Part shown: positions 23,423 to 32,638 of the stretch, piece after piece
Numbering within the stretch: the first letter of the stretch is position 1
Layout: every line of letters begins with the position of its first letter
NCBI RefSeq assembly: GCF_030362795.1
Contig: NZ_JAUCBM010000003.1
Location: 248,001 to 312,000, forward strand
Direction of reading: 5' to 3'
DNA: 64,000 nt
Source: Pseudochrobactrum kiredjianiae
GTDB taxonomy: Bacteria; Pseudomonadota; Alphaproteobacteria; Rhizobiales; Rhizobiaceae
Translations under genes and position numbers: made by a program
Notes under the pieces: model-generated
What the model saw: the letters and a program-made list of their open reading frames with translations, nothing else
The model's database searches: none
What the model was told of the DNA's origin: nothing

Positions 23423-24982
23423 ATGGAATGGATTGCCGATCCCAATGCCTGGATAGGCTTGGTTACACTGATTGTTCTTGAGATTGTTCTTGGTATCGAC
23501 AATCTTGTGTTTATTTCGATTCTTGCAGGCAAATTACCGCCGAGCCAGCGCAATAAAGCGCGGTTACTCGGTCTTTCGCTTGCGCTTTTGATGCGCCTTG
23601 GTTTGCTGGCTTCGATCTCGTGGATCGTGACGCTGACACAACCGCTGTTTACCGTTCTTACTTATGATTTTTCCGGCCGCGATATTATTATGATCGTGGG
23701 TGGTGTGTTCCTGCTTGCCAAGGGCACGATGGAGTTGCACGAGCGCCTTGAAGGTAAAGGTGCTATCAAAGAGGGCAATCCGGTTCATGCGGTGTTCTGG
23801 CAGGTTATTGCCCAGATCGTCGTGCTTGATGCGGTGTTCTCGCTCGACAGCGTGATTACAGCTGTTGGTATGGTGCAGCATCTGCCGGTGATGATGATCG
23901 CTGTTGTGATTGCCATGGGCGTGATGATGCTGGCTTCCAAGCCGCTGATGTCGTTTGTCGAAAAGCATCCGACCGTTGTTATCCTCTGTCTCGGTTTCCT
24001 GATGATGATCGGTTTCAGTCTTGTGATTGAAGGCTTCGGTTATCATGTGCCTAAGGGCTATCTCTATGCCGCTATCGGCTTCTCGATCCTGATCGAGGCT
24101 GCGAACCAGATTGGTCGTCACAATCGTGAAAAGCGTGTGACAACCAATGATCTGCGTGAGCGTACCGCTGGTGCGGTTCTGCGTCTTCTTGGTGGTGGTC
24201 GTGGCAGTGATAACGCCTTGTCAGAAACAGTGGATGTGATCGCCGAACATACAGCTGCTGCCGATGTATTCCGTCCGGAAGAGAAGGAAATGATCCGCGG
24301 CGTGCTGGATCTGGCGGATCGTCCGGTTCGCTCGATCATGACACCCCGTAATGAGGTGGAATGGCTGGATCTGGACGCGAGTGAAGAAGAGCTTCGCGCA
24401 GAATTGCGCCAGTTCGGACATTCACGCGTGGTGCTTGCCCGTGGTCAGGTGGATGAATTTGTTGGTGTTGCGCTGACAAAAGACCTTCTGCTCTACATGG
24501 CGGATTCCAAGCCGATCGACTGGCAGGGGGCTATGAAGCAGCCGCTTGTGGTTCATGAGCATAGCAATGTGCTGCGGGTGATGGAGCAGCTACGTGGTTC
24601 GTCTGTGCAGATGGCTGTCATCGTGGATGAGCATGGTTCGTTTGAAGGTGTTGCAACGCCGACAGATATTCTTGAAGCGATTGCCGGTGAATTCCCTGAT
24701 GAGGACGGCGACACACCAAGCGTGGAAACGCTTGAGGATGGCGTCTGGATTGTCGACGGCTTCACCGATATTCGCCGACTGAGTGGCGTTCTGGATGCCG
24801 ATCTTGTTGACGACGACGACCGCTACACAACATTGGCAGGCTATGTTCTCTGGCACCTCGGTCATATCCCGACCGGTGGTGAAAAATTCACGGCAGCAGG
24901 CTTCGAGTTTGAAGTACTGACCATGGAACGCCGCAATATTGCCAAGGTCAAAATTAAGGCCGTCTCTGCTTACGATATTTAA
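23423..24982 (+). CDS. TerC-type membrane protein fused to CBS pair and CorC/HlyC domain
   Basis: 519 residues in three parts. Residues 1-240 form a TerC-like membrane domain with seven or so helices, including [21 protein letters not shown] and [20 protein letters not shown], whose acidic residues bind metal. About 290-410 is a CBS pair, starting [17 protein letters not shown]. About 425-515 is a CorC_HlyC domain. This is the YoaE/YegH architecture. TerC proteins are linked to manganese export and metalation of exported enzymes; the CBS part may sense nucleotides. It has its own strong terminator. Confidence 0.93.
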   Translation: MEWIADPNAWIGLVTLIVLEIVLGIDNLVFISILAGKLPPSQRNKARLLGLSLALLMRLGLLASISWIVTLTQPLFTVLTYDFSGRDIIMIVGGVFLLAKGTMELHERLEGKGAIKEGNPVHAVFWQVIAQIVVLDAVFSLDSVITAVGMVQHLPVMMIAVVIAMGVMMLASKPLMSFVEKHPTVVILCLGFLMMIGFSLVIEGFGYHVPKGYLYAAIGFSILIEAANQIGRHNREKRVTTNDLRERTAGAVLRLLGGGRGSDNALSETVDVIAEHTAAADVFRPEEKEMIRGVLDLADRPVRSIMTPRNEVEWLDLDASEEELRAELRQFGHSRVVLARGQVDEFVGVALTKDLLLYMADSKPIDWQGAMKQPLVVHEHSNVLRVMEQLRGSSVQMAVIVDEHGSFEGVATPTDILEAIAGEFPDEDGDTPSVETLEDGVWIVDGFTDIRRLSGVLDADLVDDDDRYTTLAGYVLWHLGHIPTGGEKFTAAGFEFEVLTMERRNIAKVKIKAVSAYDI

Positions 24983-25007
24983 ACGTAAGACCGATCAATG
25001 ATCTTAT

Positions 25008-25042
25008 AACGCCGCGTTCTTTGGAGTGCGGCGTTTTTTCTT
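25008..25042 (+). terminator. Rho-independent terminator
   Basis: AACGCCGC (25008-25015) pairs with GCGGCGTT (25028-25035), followed by TTTT, after the TerC-family gene. Confidence 0.9.
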
Positions 25043-25165
25043 ATCTATTATGTGAACAGTGTGTTGCAGGAGATTGCTTGCAGTTTTTTACAAACACTTT
25101 TAACAAGTATCTGAAAAAAGGGCTGTTTTGCCTGTCTGTTTTGCTGGCTGAAAAGGAAATATCCG

Positions 25166-25732
25166 GTGCCAAAACTGTATACGATTATTTGTGCAACCCG
25201 CGCTGCACGTCATGGCGATAAATTCGCGAAATGGTTTAATGATTTTGCAGCTGCAAATTCTGACTTTGATGCAGAACTGGTTGATCTGGCAGAAGTGAAA
25301 CTGCCATTCTTTGATGAATCAACCCACCCACGTGCGCAGAAATATGAGCATGAGCACACGAAAAAGTGGAGCAAGCTCATCGATGCCGGTGATGCATTTG
25401 TGTTTGTTATTCCGGAATATAATTATTCGCCACCAGCAGAATTTTTCAACGCGATTAACTTCCTCAATACCGAGTGGAATTATAAGCCTGCTGCAATTAT
25501 GAGCTATGGCGGTGTATCCGGCGGTTTGCGCTCAGCACAGGTTGCCCGTTCACATCTGAGCACATTGCGCATGGTGGCTCTGCCGGAAGGTATTCCGCTG
25601 CCAAATTATCCGCAGTTCCTCAATGAGAATGGCGAATTTGTTGCAACTGAAATGGTTGAAGCCAGCGCGAAAACCGTTTTGGCTGAGCTGAAAGTCTGGA
25701 ATGATGGCTTGCAGACTATCCGCAAAAAATAA
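25166..25732 (+). CDS. NADPH-dependent FMN reductase family protein
   Basis: 188 residues from a GTG at 25166 with an AAAAGGAAAT site at good spacing. Flavodoxin-like fold: TIICATRAARHGDKFAKWF (FMN phosphate loop, T-R-x-x-R), FVFVIPEYNYSPPAEFFNAI (the PEYN motif of the family) and SYGGVSGGLRSAQ (flavin loop). Members reduce flavins, quinones, azo dyes or chromate with NADPH. It is a single gene ending in a strong terminator. Confidence 0.92.
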   Translation: MPKLYTIICATRAARHGDKFAKWFNDFAAANSDFDAELVDLAEVKLPFFDESTHPRAQKYEHEHTKKWSKLIDAGDAFVFVIPEYNYSPPAEFFNAINFLNTEWNYKPAAIMSYGGVSGGLRSAQVARSHLSTLRMVALPEGIPLPNYPQFLNENGEFVATEMVEASAKTVLAELKVWNDGLQTIRKK

Positions 25733-25757
25733 ATCTCTATCTTATTGATGCTTATAG

Positions 25758-25787
25758 AAAACCGCTGCAGCAATGCAGCGGTTTTTG
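25758..25787 (+). terminator. Rho-independent terminator
   Basis: AAAACCGCTGCA pairs with TGCAGCGGTTTT around a 4 nt loop, then T-rich. Confidence 0.9.
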
Positions 25788-25883
25788 TGTTTTTCCCGTT
25801 AGATTGACCTCACTAAATCACATAAATTTAATGGGATTATTGACAAATCCGTCTGATTGGCAGAAATTAACGGAATATTAAGT

Positions 25884-25987
25884 CCAGAGCATTTCCCTGT
25901 TTATCTTGAATTACAGGTAATGTTCTGTCTCTTTTTTATTACGCGTATCTTGTCCGTAAACCGCTTTGCACTTTACGGGATACGTTG
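25884..25987. repeat. Palindromic intergenic repeat
   Basis: CCAGAGCATT...AATGTTCTG hairpin followed by an ACGCGTATCTTGTCCG...CGGGATACG unit, a diverged relative of the repeats at 1602-1704 and 58270-58374. Confidence 0.6.
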
Positions 25988-26015
25988 TTAATCTGACGAT
26001 ACAGGAGTGTTATTC

Positions 26016-26189
26016 ATGCCTCTTTTTCAATCTCTGAAGGGAATGATGAAGCAACGCCGACAAGCGTTTCAGAAGTTTTGGCAGGAAATTTCTCAGGATG
26101 AGAAGACAATCGAACGCCGACGTCAAAACCGTCTTGCACCTAATCAATCTGAAAAATTCGGCTGTTGGCGTCATCGCGGTATCTGGTAA
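26016..26189 (+). CDS. Small basic protein of unknown function
   Basis: 57 residues starting MPLFQSLKGMMKQRRQAFQK, strongly basic and helical in the first 40 residues, ending CWRHRGIW. The ATG at 26016 has an ideal AGGAG site nine bases upstream. No family is recognised. It lies directly after a palindromic repeat and before the sulfate transport genes, but on present evidence is not part of that operon. Confidence 0.5.
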   Translation: MPLFQSLKGMMKQRRQAFQKFWQEISQDEKTIERRRQNRLAPNQSEKFGCWRHRGIW

Positions 26190-26437
26190 AATCTTCTGAA
26201 ATTCCGATTTTTCGACATGTTTCCGAAAATCATATTGCGCTTGATGTGTTATTGTTAGCAAAATCTTGCTCGTTCCTTTTAACGCTTGTTATAGATTTTC
26301 GATTTTTGGTCTGAATTTAAATTATCTATTTATATCAATGATTTAGTATTGATTTTACTTGAACGTTGCTTAATCTTTGGAGCTATCAGTAACTCCATTT
26401 TATTTGCACTCAGCAAAGAATAAGCGGCGGGGAATTC
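26190..26437. other. Promoter region of the sulfate transport operon
   Basis: About 250 bp of AT-rich DNA with no ORF. The operon presumably starts here; I could not fix a convincing CysB-type site. Confidence 0.4.
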
Positions 26438-27448
26438 ATGAAGAAGCTTCTGTTAACGGCCGGCCTTGCGCTCGGTCTCGGGTTTTCACAGACTGCGGCA
26501 CAGGCGCAGGCACCGAAGGAAATCCTCAACGTCTCCTATGACATTGCCCGCGAGCTGTATGAGCAGGTCAATACTGCTTTCATTCCGGTGTGGAAAGAAA
26601 AAAGCGGCGAAACTATCACTGTTAATCAGTCTCATGCAGGCTCATCGAAACAAGCACGTTCCATTCTGGAAGGGCTGGAAGCGGATATTGTGACCTTTAA
26701 TCAGGTGACGGATGTGCAGGTTCTCCATGATAAGGGCAATTTGATCCCCGCAGACTGGCAGAGCCGTCTGCCAAACAACTCTTCTCCTTATTATTCTCTG
26801 CCTGCTTTCCTTGTGCGTGCAGACAATCCGAAACAGATCAAAAACTGGGATGATCTGGTGCGCGATGATGTGCAGGTGATTTTCCCGAACCCGAAAACCT
26901 CTGGCAATGCGCGCTATACTTATCTCGCTGCGACTGCCTATGCGCGGGAAGCCTTTAACAAGGATGATGCGAAGGTTCGTGAGTTCATTGCCAAGCTGTT
27001 CAAGAATGTTCCGGTATTTGATACCGGTGGCCGTGGTGCGACCACCACATTCACCGAGCGCGGTATCGGCGATGTTCTGGTGACATTTGAAGCAGAGGTA
27101 CTGGGCACACAAAAACTGCTTGGCAAGGACAAATATGAAGTCGTCGTGCCGCCAATCAGCCTGCTGTCGGAGTTTCCGGTAACCATCGTTGATAAGGTCG
27201 TTGATAAGCGTGGCTCGCGCGAAATTGCTCAGGCTTATCTCGATTTTCTCTATGCTCCCGAAGGGCAGGAAATTCTTGCCAGCAATTTCAACCGTGTGCA
27301 TGACGCGGCAACTATTGAAAAGCACAAAGCCAATTTCCCTGATGTGAAACTGGTGCGTGTGGAAGATGAATTCGGCGGCTGGGCAAATGTGACCAAAGAG
27401 CATTTCGCTGAAGGCGGTATTCTCGATCAGCTCTTCACGGGCAATTAA
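26438..27448 (+). CDS. Sulfate/thiosulfate ABC transporter, periplasmic binding protein
   Basis: 336 residues with a signal peptide (MKKLLLTAGLALGLGFSQT, cleavage near AQA-QA). The family pattern is clear: LNVSYDIARELYEQVNTAF, NQSHAGSSKQARSILEG, VTFNQVTDVQVL, FPNPKTSGNARYTYLAATA and GRGATTTFTERGIGDVLVTF, all typical of Sbp/CysP. It binds sulfate or thiosulfate in the periplasm. It is the first gene of an operon with cysT and cysW and is followed by an 11 bp stem-loop in the 81 bp gap before cysT. Confidence 0.95.
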   Translation: MKKLLLTAGLALGLGFSQTAAQAQAPKEILNVSYDIARELYEQVNTAFIPVWKEKSGETITVNQSHAGSSKQARSILEGLEADIVTFNQVTDVQVLHDKGNLIPADWQSRLPNNSSPYYSLPAFLVRADNPKQIKNWDDLVRDDVQVIFPNPKTSGNARYTYLAATAYAREAFNKDDAKVREFIAKLFKNVPVFDTGGRGATTTFTERGIGDVLVTFEAEVLGTQKLLGKDKYEVVVPPISLLSEFPVTIVDKVVDKRGSREIAQAYLDFLYAPEGQEILASNFNRVHDAATIEKHKANFPDVKLVRVEDEFGGWANVTKEHFAEGGILDQLFTGN

Positions 27449-27469
27449 TCTGGCTTGAAACAGATAGCG

Positions 27470-27497
27470 ACCGGTGCATCGTAACTGATGTGCCGGT
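27470..27497 (+). promoter_or_regulatory. Stem-loop between binding protein gene and cysT
   Basis: ACCGGTGCATC (27470-27480) pairs over 11 bp (two G-T pairs) with GATGTGCCGGT (27487-27497), loop 6 nt, without a T tract. It probably protects the 3' end of the upstream message or attenuates readthrough (inference). Confidence 0.6.
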
Positions 27498-27529
27498 TCT
27501 TCTCATAGAACACGCAGAGCAGGCCGGTT

Positions 27530-28372
27530 ATGAAACGCCCAATATTCAAAGTCCGAAAAACAGTCATGCCGGGTTTCGGTGTTACGCTTGGCTGCACGCT
27601 GCTTTATCTGGTAGTGATTGTGGCTTTGCCGCTTTTTGCTCTGATTATGAAAACGGCCAGTCTCGGCTTTGCTGACTTCTGGGCGATTATCAGTTCACCA
27701 CGGGCGGTTGCAACATTTAAACTCACGATATTGGCTTCGGCTGCTGCAACAGTTTTCAATGCACTTTTCGGCTTGTTAATGGCGTGGGTCTTGGTGCGTT
27801 ATGAATTTCCGGGCAAGCGTTTGCTGGATGCTGCGGTGGATTTGCCCTTTGCTTTGCCAACAGCTGTGGCTGGCCTTGCTTTGGTGACGGTATTGTCGAA
27901 GAACGGCTGGATCGGTCAATATATCGAACCGCTGGGCTTGCATTTGGCCTATACGCCTGCGGGCATCATAATCGCGATGGCCTTCACCAGTATTCCCTTT
28001 GTTATCCGCACGGTACAGCCTGTCCTTGAGGATCTGAATCATGATGTGGAGGAGGCTGCGGAAACGCTTGGTGCCAATCCGTTACAGGTTTTCATCCATG
28101 TTATCTGGCCGATGATCCTGCCAGCATTTTTGGCGGGGAGTGCCCTGTCTTTTGCGCGGGGCTTGGGGGAGTTCGGCGCGATTGTTTTCATCTCTGCCAA
28201 TCTTCCGTTTAAAACCGAAGTGACTTCGCTTCTCGTTTTTGTACGTTTGGACGAATATGAATATCCGGCAGCGGCGGCTCTGGCGATGGTGATGTTGCTG
28301 ATGGCATTTGCAATGCTGCTGATAACCAATCTGATGCAGGCACGGCAGCTGCGCTATGCGGAGCGAAACTGA
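27530..28372 (+). CDS. cysT: Sulfate ABC transporter permease CysT (CysU)
   Basis: 280 residues, six transmembrane segments. The permease EAA loop is visible as DVEEAAETLGANPLQVFIHV...P, and FARGLGEFGAIVFISANLP is specific to sulfate/molybdate-type permeases. It pairs with CysW to form the channel. It is separated from cysW by one base. Confidence 0.94.
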   Translation: MKRPIFKVRKTVMPGFGVTLGCTLLYLVVIVALPLFALIMKTASLGFADFWAIISSPRAVATFKLTILASAAATVFNALFGLLMAWVLVRYEFPGKRLLDAAVDLPFALPTAVAGLALVTVLSKNGWIGQYIEPLGLHLAYTPAGIIIAMAFTSIPFVIRTVQPVLEDLNHDVEEAAETLGANPLQVFIHVIWPMILPAFLAGSALSFARGLGEFGAIVFISANLPFKTEVTSLLVFVRLDEYEYPAAAALAMVMLLMAFAMLLITNLMQARQLRYAERN

Positions 28373-28373
28373 T

Positions 28374-29228
28374 ATGGCGATTTTGGCTTTTCCTGCTGTA
28401 GCATCTGAAAAAATCTCGCCACAGTTCCGGCGCAGGCTTTGGGGACGGCGTTTGCTGATCGGGCTGGCCGTTGTGCTGTCGCTGATCGTGCTTGGTATTC
28501 CGATGGCGGTGATCTTCTCTGCCGCCTTTGGCAGCGGTATGGGACGCTTTTGGCTGGAAATTACCAAGCCGGATACGATGCATGCGGTGTGGCTGACTGT
28601 GCTGACGGCGATTGTGGTTGTGCCAATCAATATGGCTTTTGGTGTTTGCGTGGCATGGCTGGTGACACGTTTTCGCTTTCCGGGACGGCGTTTGCTAATC
28701 AGCTTTATCGAGATACCGTTTTCAGTATCTCCGATCATTGCCGGTACGGCTTATCTGTTCCTCTATGGCGCGCAGGGGATGCTGGGACCTTTACTGGAGA
28801 GTTATGATCTCAAGATCATGTTCACAATTCCGGCGATCTTTCTCGTCAGCCTGTTCGTGACAAGCCCTTTTGTTGCCCGTGAGCTGATTCCGCTGATGGA
28901 GATGCAGGGCGGTGAGGATGAAGAGGCAGCACTGTCGCTCGGTGCCAGTGGTTTGCAAACCTTCTTCTATGTGACACTCCCGAATATCAAATGGGCACTG
29001 CTCTATGGTGCAGTCTTATGTAATGCGCGTGTCATGGGCGAATATGGCGCAACATCGATCGTCTCCGGGGCCGTTCGCGGTAAAACCAATACACTGCCTT
29101 TGCAGGTTGATCTGTTGTTTCAGGATATGAACACGGTTGGTGCGTTTGCTGCGGCTTCAACATTGGCGGTGCTGGCACTGCTGACACTGGTGCTGAAAGT
29201 CTGGCTGGAACGCAAGCAGGTAGACTAA
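28374..29228 (+). CDS. cysW: Sulfate ABC transporter permease CysW
   Basis: 284 residues from the ATG at 28374, one base after the cysT stop. It has six transmembrane segments, the EAA loop DEEAALSLGASGLQTFFYVT, and GEYGATSIVSGAVRGKTNTL, typical of CysW. The ATPase gene cysA, which normally follows, is missing: a bidirectional terminator comes next and then a convergent operon. The ATPase must be supplied from elsewhere in the genome. Confidence 0.94.
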   Translation: MAILAFPAVASEKISPQFRRRLWGRRLLIGLAVVLSLIVLGIPMAVIFSAAFGSGMGRFWLEITKPDTMHAVWLTVLTAIVVVPINMAFGVCVAWLVTRFRFPGRRLLISFIEIPFSVSPIIAGTAYLFLYGAQGMLGPLLESYDLKIMFTIPAIFLVSLFVTSPFVARELIPLMEMQGGEDEEAALSLGASGLQTFFYVTLPNIKWALLYGAVLCNARVMGEYGATSIVSGAVRGKTNTLPLQVDLLFQDMNTVGAFAAASTLAVLALLTLVLKVWLERKQVD

Positions 29229-29237
29229 GATATATAG

Positions 29238-29276
29238 AAAAGCCGCCTCTGAAATTGATTCAAAGGCGGCTTTTAT
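29238..29276. terminator. Bidirectional terminator between convergent ABC operons
   Basis: AAAAGCCGCCT (29238-29248) pairs with AGGCGGCTTTT (29264-29274); A-rich on the left and T-rich on the right, so it can end both the cysW and the potC-like transcripts. Confidence 0.88.
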
Positions 29277-29295
29277 CTTTTTGTAATTGTTTGTT

Positions 29296-30087
29296 TTATT
29301 GCGGCTGTGCTGCTGCCTTGCGCTGTGTCAGGATCATCACCAGTGCAATCAGGATTGTGCCGACAATGAAGACAAATGCAGCTGCCGCAATGGCCGGACT
29401 GATATTCTCACGAATGGTAGAGAACATTTGCCGCGCTAATGTGCGCTGGTTCGGGCCTGCCACAAACAGGGTCAGCACCACTTCATCCAGCGAGGTTGCA
29501 AAAGCAAACACTGCACCGGAAATAATGCCGGGTTTGGCCAGCGGCAGTGTCACCTTTTGCAGGATGACATAGGGTGGCGCACCAAGGCTTGCCGCTGCTT
29601 GTTCCACGCGCCGGTCAACACTTTGCAACACAGCCAGCACATTGATAACCACGAATGGCACTGCCACAACCGTGTGTGCAATAATTACACCGGTATAAGA
29701 ATTGAGCAGATTATATCGCGCAAACATCAACTGCATACCCACGCCCAGTACTACGGCAGGCACGACCATCGGCAGCAAGAAGATCGTTTTGATCGAGTTG
29801 AACATGAAGGAATACTGATTGCCGCGTAAGCCTAAAGCACCAACGGTTCCCAGCACTGTTGCGAGTGCTGTGGTGCCGACGGAAATGATGAGGCTGTTGA
29901 TGATCGAGCGTCGCCATGCATCCGCCTGCACCAGTTCCTGAAACCAGCGTGTTGAATAGCCTTCCATCGGATAGCCGAGCAACGCCCCGCTGGTGAAGGC
30001 CAGCGGCAGGATTGCCACCAGTGGTGCCAGCAGAAAGAAGACGACCGCAGCGCCGAACAGGAGTTTGAGGAGTTTGAAGCCGTTCAT
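29296..30087 (-). CDS. Polyamine-type ABC transporter permease (PotC-like)
   Basis: 263 residues with six transmembrane segments; the EAA loop reads VEQAAASLGAPPYVILQKVT. It is the last gene of a four-gene operon and its ATG overlaps the stop of the preceding permease (30084-30087). The family is the spermidine/putrescine class (PotC/PotI/YdcV-like). The substrate is probably a polyamine or related cation but is not proven. Confidence 0.9.
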   Translation of the reverse strand: MNGFKLLKLLFGAAVVFFLLAPLVAILPLAFTSGALLGYPMEGYSTRWFQELVQADAWRRSIINSLIISVGTTALATVLGTVGALGLRGNQYSFMFNSIKTIFLLPMVVPAVVLGVGMQLMFARYNLLNSYTGVIIAHTVVAVPFVVINVLAVLQSVDRRVEQAAASLGAPPYVILQKVTLPLAKPGIISGAVFAFATSLDEVVLTLFVAGPNQRTLARQMFSTIRENISPAIAAAAFVFIVGTILIALVMILTQRKAAAQPQ

Positions 30088-31277
30088 GAACGTACCTCCT
30101 TCTCAGTCGAGAGGCGCATATAGATTGTGTAGAGCAGGATGGTTGCAATCAGCAGCACCATGCCAAGCGCACCGGCCATGCCCCAGTTTGCAGCACCCAT
30201 GGCGTAGAAGGCGATCACCGAGCTGATGAGCTGATCTTTAGCGCCGCCAATCAGAGCAGGGGTGATGTAATAACCAAGCGCTGTCATGAAGACGAGCAGC
30301 GAGCCGGAGACCACGCCGCGCATAATCAATGGCAACAGTACATGAAAGAAAGAACGCAGCGGATGTGCGCCGAGCGAGGCGGCAGCGGGCATCAGGTTCT
30401 TCGGAATACCAATCAGCACGCTGAAGACAGGTAATACCATGAATGGCAACAGCACATGGGTCATCGCGATAATCACGCCGGTACGATTGAAAATCAGCGC
30501 CAGCGGTTCACTGGTAATGCCGATTGCGATCAGTGCGGAATTAATCAGTCCCTGATCTTGCAGCAGGATGAACCATGCAGCAGTACGCACCAGTAGTGAT
30601 GTCCAAAGCGGCAGCAAGACTGCGCCAAGCAGGAGCTGGCGTTTCCAACCTTCAACAGACGCGGCAACCATAGCGAACGGAATACCGATCAGAATACAGG
30701 CAATGGTAACGCTGAGTGCGGTGATGAAGGTACGCACCATAATGGTAACATTGGCGGATGCGTCAGATGGCAGAGAGCGTATTTCACCGGAAATATCGCG
30801 TTCCATATCAATGGCTGCGAGCAGATTGCGATCAGTCATTGTGCTGGAGGCAGCAACGGCTATCGCCTGCCAATAGGGCTGTTCGCCCCACTTTTTGTCT
30901 ATGCCGACCAGATCAACCTGTGCGTAATCAACCGGTTCTTCCAGTTTGGTCAGTTGATTGCGGGTTTTGCTCATCAATGTACGGAAGCCCGGTTGCGCAC
31001 TGTTGAGGCGGCGTACAAGATCACCATAAAGCTGAGCATCATTATTGTTTCGGATATCTTCGGCCAATGCGGCTTGCATGTCCGGCGTTGGTGGTGTTTC
31101 CGGATTCCAGTTGCTCACCGCTTGGGCGGTCAGTGGCAGTGCTTTGGCTGCCACCGGATCGGAGATTGCCTCTTTCATCATTGTCGCCAGCGGAATGATG
31201 AAGAACACCAGCAGGAACAAAGCCAGCGGTGCCACGAGTGCGAAGGATTTCAGCCGTTGTCGTTTTATTTCGCTCAT
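30084..31277 (-). CDS. Polyamine-type ABC transporter permease (PotB-like)
   Basis: 397 residues, longer than the usual 280-320. An extra periplasmic insert of about 100 residues lies between the first transmembrane helix and the core (about 40-180, including an NWNPETPPTPDMQAALAEDI stretch). The core has the EAA loop (PAAASLGAHPLRSFFHVLLP). This long form occurs in rhizobial PotB-like permeases of the YdcU/PotB class. It overlaps both neighbours by four bases, showing tight coupling. Confidence 0.9.
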   Translation of the reverse strand: MSEIKRQRLKSFALVAPLALFLLVFFIIPLATMMKEAISDPVAAKALPLTAQAVSNWNPETPPTPDMQAALAEDIRNNNDAQLYGDLVRRLNSAQPGFRTLMSKTRNQLTKLEEPVDYAQVDLVGIDKKWGEQPYWQAIAVAASSTMTDRNLLAAIDMERDISGEIRSLPSDASANVTIMVRTFITALSVTIACILIGIPFAMVAASVEGWKRQLLLGAVLLPLWTSLLVRTAAWFILLQDQGLINSALIAIGITSEPLALIFNRTGVIIAMTHVLLPFMVLPVFSVLIGIPKNLMPAAASLGAHPLRSFFHVLLPLIMRGVVSGSLLVFMTALGYYITPALIGGAKDQLISSVIAFYAMGAANWGMAGALGMVLLIATILLYTIYMRLSTEKEVRS

Positions 31278-32368
31278 GCCGCTGCCTTTGCAGATTTGAC
31301 TTGGGTCGCAATTGGCCAGCAGTCAGCAGGAGAGAAAGATAACGTCACCGGATCCCCGGCTTTCAGACTATGGAAACTACGGTCGGCTTTGGTAACAAGG
31401 CTTTGACCGGCAAAGTCCAGCGCCACACGCAAATGATCGCCGTGATAAACAATATCGCTGACCGTGGCAGACAATTGATTGGAAGTGCTGTCGTCTATAT
31501 TCAAACGCACGCGCTCCGGCCGCAGCGACAGACGGATATCCTGCCCCGCATGTAAGGGGGCTTCTGCATCAACACGTATGTCCTGACCATTGCTCAGGCG
31601 GATTTGGGTCTGGCCGTTTTGCGAGCCGGAGACTTTGCCGTCGATCAGATTGGTCTCGCCGATAAACTCCGCAACAAATTGCGTGGCCGGATGGTCGTAA
31701 ATCTGGAACGGTGTGCCGATCTGCTCAATCTTACCGCGATTGAAAACAGCAATACGATCGCTCATTGTCAGCGCTTCAGACTGGTCATGGGTCACGAAAA
31801 CAATGGTCAGGCCAAGACGGTGATGCAATTCGCGGATATCGAGCTGCATCCGTTCACGCAATTGCTTGTCGAGCGCGCCGAGCGGCTCATCCATCAGTAC
31901 CACCTCCGGTTCAAACACCAATGCGCGTGCCAGTGCAACACGCTGCTGCTGGCCGCCGGAAAGCTGGGACGGTTTACGCTCAAGCATGGTGCCGAGCTGC
32001 ACCATATCCAGTACACGCTTTACCCGATCCTGCGTCTCCGCTTTGGAAAGCCCGCGCATTCTCAGCGGAAAAGCAACATTCTCTGCAATTGTCATATGGG
32101 GAAACAGCGCGTAGTTCTGAAATACAACACCCATATTACGCTTATGCGGCGGAAGCTGATCTATGCGTTTACCACTCACGCTGACTGTGCCGCCGGTAGG
32201 CCGCTCAAAACCGGCCAGCAACATCAGCAATGTGGTTTTACCAGAGCCGGAAGGCCCGAGCATACTGACGAACTCGCCTTTGCTGATTGTCAGATCCAGA
32301 TTATCGACGACTGTCAGTGAGCCAAATGCTTTGCTCACTTTATCAAAATGAATGAACGGATTATTCAC
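31274..32368 (-). CDS. Polyamine-type ABC transporter ATP-binding protein (PotA-like)
   Basis: 364 residues from a GTG at 32368 with a GAGG site; a longer frame to 32404 would need a TTG. Walker [17 protein letters not shown], signature [15 protein letters not shown], Walker [14 protein letters not shown]-loop [10 protein letters not shown] and a C-terminal TOBE domain (about 285-355) define a PotA/FbpC-type ATPase. It energises the two permeases encoded downstream. A large stem-loop lies between this gene and the binding-protein gene. Confidence 0.93.
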   Translation of the reverse strand: MNNPFIHFDKVSKAFGSLTVVDNLDLTISKGEFVSMLGPSGSGKTTLLMLLAGFERPTGGTVSVSGKRIDQLPPHKRNMGVVFQNYALFPHMTIAENVAFPLRMRGLSKAETQDRVKRVLDMVQLGTMLERKPSQLSGGQQQRVALARALVFEPEVVLMDEPLGALDKQLRERMQLDIRELHHRLGLTIVFVTHDQSEALTMSDRIAVFNRGKIEQIGTPFQIYDHPATQFVAEFIGETNLIDGKVSGSQNGQTQIRLSNGQDIRVDAEAPLHAGQDIRLSLRPERVRLNIDDSTSNQLSATVSDIVYHGDHLRVALDFAGQSLVTKADRSFHSLKAGDPVTLSFSPADCWPIATQVKSAKAAA

Positions 32369-32543
32369 GCGTAAAACCTCGTATAGGAGCTGATCACTGT
32401 TCAAATTGTTTTAGGCAATACTGTTTTCGGGATTAAAACAGGACAGTGATTGCTGTTGTCTGCTGCGGGGCGGCAACAGGAAATACGTTTTGAAATTTTG
32501 GAACTGCCAGACAGTCAGGGAGATTGAAGCTGTCCGATGCAGC

Positions 32544-32596
32544 CGCTCCGGAACAAATGCAACCTCACGGGGGAAAGGTATGCAAATGCCGGAGCG
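32544..32596 (-). promoter_or_regulatory. Stem-loop between binding protein gene and ATPase gene
   Basis: CGCTCCGG (32544-32551) pairs with CCGGAGCG (32589-32596); inside, ATGCA and TGCAA can pair again. It lies 43 bp after the binding-protein stop on the transcribed strand. No T run, so RNA protection or partial attenuation is more likely than full termination. Confidence 0.6.
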
Positions 32597-32638
32597 ACTG
32601 TATGAACGGGCATGCATATGCCAGTTTTATGCTTCAGT

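Noticed and set aside
23239-23553. Minus-strand ORF of 104 codons across the TerC-family start
   Set aside because: Overlaps a certain gene; although part reads as protein-like, no start signal and no known domain.
31604-32320. 238-codon plus-strand ORF opposite the PotA-like gene
   Set aside because: Antisense shadow of the ATPase gene with no recognisable domain.
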